Part shown: in pieces, positions 6,873 to 10,960 of the stretch
Numbering within the stretch: the stretch's first letter is position 1
How the letters are laid out: each line of letters begins with the position of its first letter
Origin: DAIOHQ01 sp036744635
GTDB lineage: Bacteria > Planctomycetota > Phycisphaerae > Tepidisphaerales > Tepidisphaeraceae
Direction: 5' to 3'
NCBI GenBank assembly: GCA_036744635.1
Contig: DAIOHQ010000172.1
Coordinates: forward strand, 1 to 10,960
DNA: 10,960 bases
Translations under genes and position numbers: made by a program
The notes under the pieces: generated by a model
What the model was told of the DNA's origin: nothing
Seen by the model: only the letters and a program-made list of their open reading frames with translations
The model's database searches: none

Positions 6873-7789
6873 TCCACTTTCTGCAAACTCGTCCCCGGCC
6901 CGCACAGCGCCCCCACCACCTCTCCCCACATCCACGGCAGCAGGAACGTGCAAATCACCGGCACGCTCTTGAGAAATTCCTTGCGATGCCTCCCCTTCTT
7001 CCACACCGTCCTGGTCATCCGCCACAGCAGCAGCGGCGGCAGCAAAATCGGCGTCGCCCCGGCCACCGCCAGCTTCTTCCACAGCGGCGCCCCTTCCATT
7101 CGCATGCCGGAGAACGACCGCGAATAGTGATAGCGCTGCGACACGAAATATCCGTACCCGAACTCCTTCTTGTGCGATACCACCAGTTCCGGATCGCTGT
7201 AAAACGGCACCCCCAGCTCGCGCATCTTCTGGTGCAGAAACGCCTCCCACACCTCCTGCAGAAATTCCGGGCCCAGCTTCTCCAACACCTCCCGGTCGTA
7301 CACGCTGTTGTTCCCCGTGATCTCCGGCACCACCCCCTTGGCCACCGGCAGCATGAACCGCGCGTACTCACAGAAGAACACCGCCCAATCCACCGTGCGC
7401 TCCGTGCTGCCGTTCTCCACCGCACCACCAATCGCCTGATACCCCGCCCGATGCGCCCGCTCGATCACCTCAAACCAGCGTGGCGCCACGTTGCAGTGGT
7501 CCTCCAGAATCGCGATCAGCCGCCCCTTGGCCTGCCCCATCCCGATTGCCCGCAACTTTGGGATCGACAGCCGCTCTTCGACTCCGATCACTCTTACCGT
7601 CGGAAAGCGCTCGCGCAACGCCGTGCGCACCACCTCGCCGCAGCAATCCACAACAATGATTTCGCCGGTGACATTCCCTTCCTGCTTCAGCAGATGCTCG
7701 CAGCATTCAGCGATATACGGCAGCCCGTTTACACAGGCCACGACCACCGAAACCAGCGGCGGCGAATTTGTCGGATTGCTGTCACTCAT
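6869..7789 (-). CDS. Family 2 glycosyltransferase with C-terminal membrane anchor, second of a tandem trio
   Basis: The protein has 306 residues. The GT-A domain begins VSVVVACVNG (13-22). The first nucleotide-binding acid is Asp48 (EIIVVD) and the DxD-like site is EDHC (86-89). GGAVEN (111-116), VDWAVFFCEY (123-132) and NNSVYDRE (150-157) align with the downstream paralog, while FLQEVWEAFL (166-175) occupies the acceptor and catalytic-base region. Two hydrophobic segments (about 231-246 and 260-287) end with GEVVG. I chose ATG at 7789 because it overlaps the TGA of the preceding gene as ATGA, the same arrangement as one gene earlier. A GTG at 7819 would add ten residues inside the neighbour. 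Its TAG stop lies inside the palindrome at 6821-6872, yet its length matches its paralogs, so it does not look truncated. The predicted role is sugar addition to a lipid-linked or growing glycan at the inner membrane. Confidence 0.9.
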   Translation of the reverse strand: MSDSNPTNSPPLVSVVVACVNGLPYIAECCEHLLKQEGNVTGEIIVVDCCGEVVRTALRERFPTVRVIGVEERLSIPKLRAIGMGQAKGRLIAILEDHCNVAPRWFEVIERAHRAGYQAIGGAVENGSTERTVDWAVFFCEYARFMLPVAKGVVPEITGNNSVYDREVLEKLGPEFLQEVWEAFLHQKMRELGVPFYSDPELVVSHKKEFGYGYFVSQRYHYSRSFSGMRMEGAPLWKKLAVAGATPILLPPLLLWRMTRTVWKKGRHRKEFLKSVPVICTFLLPWMWGEVVGALCGPGTSLQKVE

Positions 7790-8691
7790 TGCGTCACCGG
7801 CTCGGCCGTCCGCTCCCACGTCACATATCCAATCACTTCACCCAGTGCCCAGACCTTCAGGAAGCACGACAAGATCGGCAGGCACGCGAAAAACATCCCG
7901 ATGTTGCGCCCGCTGCCGATCACCCTCCGGGCAATCTTCACAAAGAAAACCGCCGGGATCAGCGGCGACAGCAGCACGCCAATCGCCTTCTTCCCCGCCG
8001 GCTTCCCGCGCATCCGCGCCTGGCCGAACTGGATGCCATGGTGAAACCGCTGGCCTATAAATCGCCAAAACCCAAAGGAGCGAATCATCGTCACCCGCAT
8101 CGCCGGCGTAAATAGCAGCTTCTTGCCCTCGGCCAGCACCAGCCGGTGAAAATCCGGCTCCCAGAATCCATCGCGCAAAAACCGCGCCTGCCGCAGTAGA
8201 TCGCCTCGCCGGTATGCCGCGTTATCCCCGGCGATGTCATTGACCGTCTGCTCCTGCCGCAAATGCAGGTAAGCGTTGTAGCGCTGAAAATAGGTCGCCC
8301 AATCCACCAAGTTGCTCGTGCGCGGCGGATCGATCGCCCCGCCGATTCCGGCCACGTTTTCCGCTCGCGCCGCCGTCTGCCGTATCGTCCTGACCCAATC
8401 CGCCGCCGGCGCAAAATGCGCGGTGGTGATCGCCACCCACTCGCACTTCGCCCGCGCCATGCCGATGCTCCAGAGCTGCGGGGTCAGCAGCGCATCGCCG
8501 GCTTTAACAAGCTGCACCCATGGAAACCGCGCGACCGCGTCCCGCGCGCAATTGCCTGTTGCAACAACTATCGTCTCCACACCTTCATCCTGCTGCCCGT
8601 GCAGCGCGGCCAAACATTCCTCCAGCCCGTCGGCATCCTGCCACGCGGCCACCACGACCGAAAGCGTTGGCTGCAACACCTCTTCCATCAT
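7786..8691 (-). CDS. GT2-like protein with degenerate donor site, first of a tandem trio
   Basis: The protein has 301 residues with the same layout as the next two genes: a GT2 fold from LSVVVAAW (10-17), GIGGAIDPP (115-123), VDWATYF (129-135), DNAAYRR (156-162) and two C-terminal hydrophobic segments (about 236-255 and 262-290) ending with GEVIGY. The two acid sites expected in GT2 are changed. The VVD position reads VVA (Ala44 in IVVATG), and the EDH site of its paralogs reads TAH (90-92). The later acids WEPD (177-180) are kept. The frame is intact, so this is not an obvious pseudogene. It may be a non-catalytic partner, or an enzyme with altered donor or metal use. Its ATG overlaps the methyltransferase stop as ATGA (8691-8688), with GGGGAA directly before it. 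Its own TGA overlaps the next ATG. The alignment behind the residue calls was done by eye. Confidence 0.87.
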   Translation of the reverse strand: MMEEVLQPTLSVVVAAWQDADGLEECLAALHGQQDEGVETIVVATGNCARDAVARFPWVQLVKAGDALLTPQLWSIGMARAKCEWVAITTAHFAPAADWVRTIRQTAARAENVAGIGGAIDPPRTSNLVDWATYFQRYNAYLHLRQEQTVNDIAGDNAAYRRGDLLRQARFLRDGFWEPDFHRLVLAEGKKLLFTPAMRVTMIRSFGFWRFIGQRFHHGIQFGQARMRGKPAGKKAIGVLLSPLIPAVFFVKIARRVIGSGRNIGMFFACLPILSCFLKVWALGEVIGYVTWERTAEPVTQ

Positions 8692-9623
8692 TTCCCCGGC
8701 CGCTGTGCGATCACGAAGAACGCCGCATAGGGATACGCCAGCTTGCCCCCGCGGCTCTGCACCCGCCGGGCCATCTCAAAAAATTCCTGCCGCAGGCCGT
8801 CGACCTTCTCTTTGGGCGCATCGGCCAGCCGCTTGCGGGCGATGCTGGAATAGGTGCGCTGCAGCTCGTAAAACTCTTCCGGCGTCGCCAGCAATCCCTG
8901 GTGTCCTTCCCACCTCGTCTTCAGCCTGGTAAACCCCGCCTGGCGCACCAGGCGCGGCACGCTGGCGGAGCGGTTTTTGCCCTTGGCCGCGATGGCGCTT
9001 TCTTCCGGCTCAACCGACGGTTTCGGCAGGTGCTTCTCGACCAGCTTGTCGAGAAAATCCGGCGCGTTCAGATGCCGGCTCCTCCGCGTCTGCAATACTT
9101 CCGGCGAGCGCTTGAGCCGATGCAGAATACCATTGAGAGACAACAGCGGCGGCCCGCTGACGACGGCCAGCACGAGCTTGCCGCCCGGTTTGAGCACGCG
9201 AAACATTTCCTTGATGGCCGCCAGCGGATTGGGGAAGTGCATCAGGGCGAACAGCGAGACAATGGCGTCGAAGGATTGATCGGGGAGAGCAAGTTTTTCG
9301 GCGTCCATCTGGCGAAATTCCAACACATCCGCCAAGCCGGCGCGTTCGGCCTTACGCACCGCCGCCGCGAGCATGGCTTCGGACAAATCCGCACCCAGCA
9401 CCTTGCCGCCCGGTTTTACTTTTTGTGCGGCCTGGAGGGCGACGATGCCGGTGCCGGTGCCGATGTCAAGAACCTGCTGCCCGGGCTGAAGCTGCGCCAA
9501 TTCAACGACGCGCTGCGCCAGCACCAATGAAAACCGGTTGCTGAAGCGGTCGAATTCCTCGATCACCGGATCGTAGCTGTGGGCATCCTTACTTTTGAAG
9601 GTTTCAACGTCTAACTGCGTCAT
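8688..9623 (-). CDS. Class I SAM-dependent methyltransferase (UbiE/Methyltransf_11-like)
   Basis: The protein has 311 residues. Motif I is VLDIGTGTG (51-59), the S-adenosylmethionine-binding glycine loop. Asp79 in GADLSEAM (77-84) would contact the ribose. QMDAEKLALPDQSFDAIVS (95-113) holds the adenine-contacting region and motif II, and MFRVLKPGGKLVL (130-142) is the usual post-motif strand. The sequence EEFDRFSNRFS (22-32) resembles the N-terminal helix of UbiE-like enzymes. The C-terminal 120 residues or so are family-variable and may bind the acceptor. An upstream ATG at 9653 would add ten residues (MGFQPVPKDF), but those codons derive from the palindrome at 9635-9655. ATG at 9623 has AAAGGA four bases upstream and is preferred. 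Given the neighbours, O-methylation of a sugar or of a lipid-linked intermediate is plausible, but a quinone or small-molecule substrate cannot be excluded. Its stop overlaps the next gene's start (ATGA). Confidence 0.92.
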   Translation of the reverse strand: MTQLDVETFKSKDAHSYDPVIEEFDRFSNRFSLVLAQRVVELAQLQPGQQVLDIGTGTGIVALQAAQKVKPGGKVLGADLSEAMLAAAVRKAERAGLADVLEFRQMDAEKLALPDQSFDAIVSLFALMHFPNPLAAIKEMFRVLKPGGKLVLAVVSGPPLLSLNGILHRLKRSPEVLQTRRSRHLNAPDFLDKLVEKHLPKPSVEPEESAIAAKGKNRSASVPRLVRQAGFTRLKTRWEGHQGLLATPEEFYELQRTYSSIARKRLADAPKEKVDGLRQEFFEMARRVQSRGGKLAYPYAAFFVIAQRPGK

Positions 9624-9627
9624 AAAG

Positions 9628-9633
9628 TCCTTT
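9628..9633 (-). promoter_or_regulatory. Shine-Dalgarno AAAGGA that decides the methyltransferase start
   Basis: AAAGGA on the minus strand lies four bases before ATG 9623-9621 and just downstream of the hairpin at 9655-9635. This favours the shorter protein over the one starting at ATG 9653, inside the hairpin. Confidence 0.55.
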
Positions 9634-9634
9634 G

Positions 9635-9655
9635 GCACGGGTTGAAAACCCATGC
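9635..9655 (-). repeat. Palindrome in the methyltransferase leader, same family as 3355-3375
   Basis: The minus strand reads GCATGGGTT, loop TTC, AACCCGTGC. Nine pairs form, one of them a T-G wobble; on the plus strand that position is a C-A mismatch. The core and the 9-3-9 geometry match the palindrome at 3355-3375. It lies in the 74-base gap 9624-9697, between a TATAAT and the Shine-Dalgarno sequence of the methyltransferase gene. Confidence 0.65.
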
Positions 9656-9666
9656 TGCGACGGCAG

Positions 9667-9672
9667 ATTATA
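9667..9672 (-). promoter_or_regulatory. Possible -10 box TATAAT upstream of the methyltransferase gene
   Basis: A perfect TATAAT occurs on the minus strand in the gap after the GT-C-like gene, in an AT-rich patch unusual for this window. No convincing -35 hexamer is visible; the best candidate, CAGACG, is 18 bases upstream and matches poorly. If it is used, transcription would begin near 9660 and the RNA would start almost at the hairpin 9655-9635. This is a weak call based on one hexamer. Confidence 0.3.
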
Positions 9673-9697
9673 CTTCATATTTGGGTGGAACGTCTGA

Positions 9698-10882
9698 TCA
9701 GATTCCCTTGAACAAGCAGACGGCGATGGCGAATGAAATCGCACCAAGCGCCCACCATCCTAACGGTTTTTTGGGAAGCAGCGGCTGGAATGCCCACAAC
9801 ATTGGCGGCAGCGCCACCAGAATCAGCCGCTGAAAGACGGCAAATCCCCACACGCTGCCGACGCACAGAACGAACAGCGTATTGCCCAGCAGCCAGGGCC
9901 CGCATAGCGCGGCGAGCGGTTCCGGTTCTTTGCAATCGTTTCGCCAGCGCCAGAGGACGATGGCGCACGCCGCCAGCACCAGGGGAACGTGGGGAAGAAT
10001 GTAGGCAATTTTCCACAACCGTGGCCGGGGTTGAGTAAACAGCACCGTCGTCACCAGCGACTTAAACGGCCAGGTGAATAACTCACCGTTGTAGGCGGAC
10101 TTGTCATTGGAGTAGATGTGGGCGCTTTGCAGGGCGTCTCCCCAGAGCAGGTGCATCACCAGCATCGCGGCCAGCACCACCGCGGCCGCGACGGCGCCAA
10201 AGGCGAGGCCGCGCCACCCGCGGCGTCTGACGAATTCATACGCAATCACTCCGAGAACCCCGAAGCAGGCCATGGGGCGGACGACTCCGGCCGCGCCGGC
10301 GAGGATTCCACCGAACACGATTGCCGTCCACGCGGTTCGGCCACGGATGGCGAAATAAAGTCCGCCAACCAGCAGGGCCAGCAGCAGCGACTCGGTCATC
10401 ACCATGCCGCCGTTAAGCAGATACTGCGGCGTCAGCATCACCATGCCCCAGCCGATGCGGCGGTCGCGAAAGAGCAGCGCCCCGAACACCACGGCTGCAC
10501 CCGCGGCAAGCCAACTGATGCCGAGCGCCGCCCATTCCACCGGCAGGCCGGCATGGTGCAGCAGCGCGATCAGGGCTGGATAGCCGGGAAAGACGCGCAT
10601 GTCATAATCGCGCAGCTCGGCGGGTTTTTCGCCGCACATGACCTGGGCATAGCGGAGATAGCTTTTCCCGTCCGCCTTGTCGGCGAAATCCTTGACCGAG
10701 ACGTGCAGCACCGCCAGCACGGTCATGAACACTGCCAGGCGCAGCGCCACCGCCGCGGCGAACATCCACGTCAGCTCGCGGCGGCCGGGTTCATGATTGA
10801 TGTCGGCACCAATGCCATAATCCAGCGGCAGCGGCGCTGGGGCGATCGAGGGCTTCGCATCAAGTTGGCCGGTTGCCGCCAT
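9698..10882 (-). CDS. Polytopic membrane glycosyltransferase, GT-C type (PIG-V/mannosyltransferase-like)
   Basis: The protein has 394 residues, a soluble N-terminus of about 37 and roughly eight to ten hydrophobic segments between 38 and 392. The first outer loop holds KADGKSYLRYA (69-79). Asp71 is in the position where GT-C enzymes keep a catalytic acid. It is followed by RVFPGYPALI (96-105), a motif typical of PIG-V/GPI-mannosyltransferase-like and related GT-C proteins, and by MTESLLLALL (162-171). Such proteins transfer a sugar from a polyprenyl-phosphate donor on the outer membrane face. The start is well supported: GAGGAG lies five bases before the ATG, and the start overlaps the stop of the preceding gene (TGATG). 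The C-terminus ends with the last membrane span. It is the second GT-C-like gene of the window, and the two are not obviously close paralogs. Donor and acceptor are unknown, and the family call rests on motifs and topology only. Confidence 0.82.
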   Translation of the reverse strand: MAATGQLDAKPSIAPAPLPLDYGIGADINHEPGRRELTWMFAAAVALRLAVFMTVLAVLHVSVKDFADKADGKSYLRYAQVMCGEKPAELRDYDMRVFPGYPALIALLHHAGLPVEWAALGISWLAAGAAVVFGALLFRDRRIGWGMVMLTPQYLLNGGMVMTESLLLALLVGGLYFAIRGRTAWTAIVFGGILAGAAGVVRPMACFGVLGVIAYEFVRRRGWRGLAFGAVAAAVVLAAMLVMHLLWGDALQSAHIYSNDKSAYNGELFTWPFKSLVTTVLFTQPRPRLWKIAYILPHVPLVLAACAIVLWRWRNDCKEPEPLAALCGPWLLGNTLFVLCVGSVWGFAVFQRLILVALPPMLWAFQPLLPKKPLGWWALGAISFAIAVCLFKGI

Positions 10883-10960
10883 CAGCGCTCCTCATTTCCG
10901 GCCGGGACGTATTGGCTCTCTTCCCGCACCATGGCGCTCCAGAGCGTGCTGCGTTCGACC
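10882..10960 (-). CDS. C-terminal fragment of an unidentified gene, cut by the window edge
   Basis: One minus-strand frame is open from the window edge to TGA at 10884-10882 and encodes 25 residues ending in YVPAGNEER. Its stop shares one base with the ATG of the GT-C-like gene (TGATG), and the Shine-Dalgarno sequence of that gene lies within it. This is the usual geometry of coupled operon genes. The other two minus-strand frames are also open for much of this short stretch, so the choice rests on the TGATG junction. No family can be recognised. Confidence 0.5.
   Translation of the reverse strand, partial: VERSTLWSAMVREESQYVPAGNEER

Noticed and set aside
7787..7819. GTG start at 7819 for the second GT2 gene
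   Set aside because: It would add ten residues inside the preceding gene. ATG at 7789 gives the ATGA overlap also seen at the previous junction, and an N-terminus matching the paralogs.
6986..8044. 352-codon plus-strand open frame
   Set aside because: It is antisense to two GT2 genes, has low-complexity Arg/His/Pro-rich composition and shows no ribosome-binding site or domain.
8520..9530. 336-codon plus-strand open frame
   Set aside because: It is antisense to the methyltransferase gene, with biased composition and no family signature.
1..10960. CRISPR array, transposase, tRNA or integration site
   Set aside because: I saw no regularly spaced repeats, transposase motifs, cloverleaf-like sequence or attachment-site signature on either strand.

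Overview
The window is a GC-rich stretch in which every credible gene lies on the minus strand. Transcription therefore runs from position 10960 down to 1. The gene content is that of a cell-surface glycan (exopolysaccharide or glycolipid) biosynthesis locus. There are no rRNA or tRNA genes, transposases or CRISPR arrays. Several gaps between genes hold short palindromes of a type I associate, from memory, with Planctomycetota and related large-genome bacteria. That makes a planctomycete-like or other PVC-group bacterium a reasonable but unproven guess. The lineage cannot be settled from this sequence alone.

Layout in transcription order: (a) 10960-10882, the last 25 codons of an unidentified gene, whose stop overlaps the next start (TGATG); (b) 10882-9698, a polytopic GT-C-like membrane glycosyltransferase; (c) a 74-base gap with a perfect TATAAT and a hairpin; (d) 9623-8688, a class I SAM-dependent methyltransferase; (e) 8691-5885, three tandem paralogous family-2 glycosyltransferases (GT2), each with a hydrophobic C-terminal tail, of which the first has lost the usual donor-binding acids; (f) 5884-4697 and 4719-3427, two family-4 glycosyltransferases (GT4) overlapping by 23 bases; (g) 3342-2299, a Gfo/Idh/MocA NAD(P)-dependent sugar oxidoreductase; (h) 2180-756, a GT39/ArnT-like membrane glycosyltransferase; (i) 682-1, a polysaccharide deacetylase cut by the window edge.

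Tight spacing suggests an operon: ATGA overlaps at 8688-8691 and 7786-7789, an abutting TGA/ATG at 5882-5887, and a 23-base overlap at 4697-4719. A plausible working model follows. The cytoplasmic GT4 and GT2 enzymes assemble a glycan on a lipid carrier. The oxidoreductase and methyltransferase tailor the sugars. The two multi-membrane-span enzymes add sugars from polyprenyl-phosphate donors on the outer face. The deacetylase trims N- or O-acetyl groups. No flippase (Wzx), polymerase (Wzy), ABC exporter, Wza/Wzc or priming sugar-phosphate transferase is present in the window, so the export route and the product are unknown.

The most interesting points are the GT2 array with an apparently catalytically degenerate member, and the intergenic palindromes. 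One palindrome supplies the stop codon of one GT2 gene and touches the start codon of the next. In all three imperfect palindromes the single non-Watson-Crick position is a G-U wobble on the transcribed strand.
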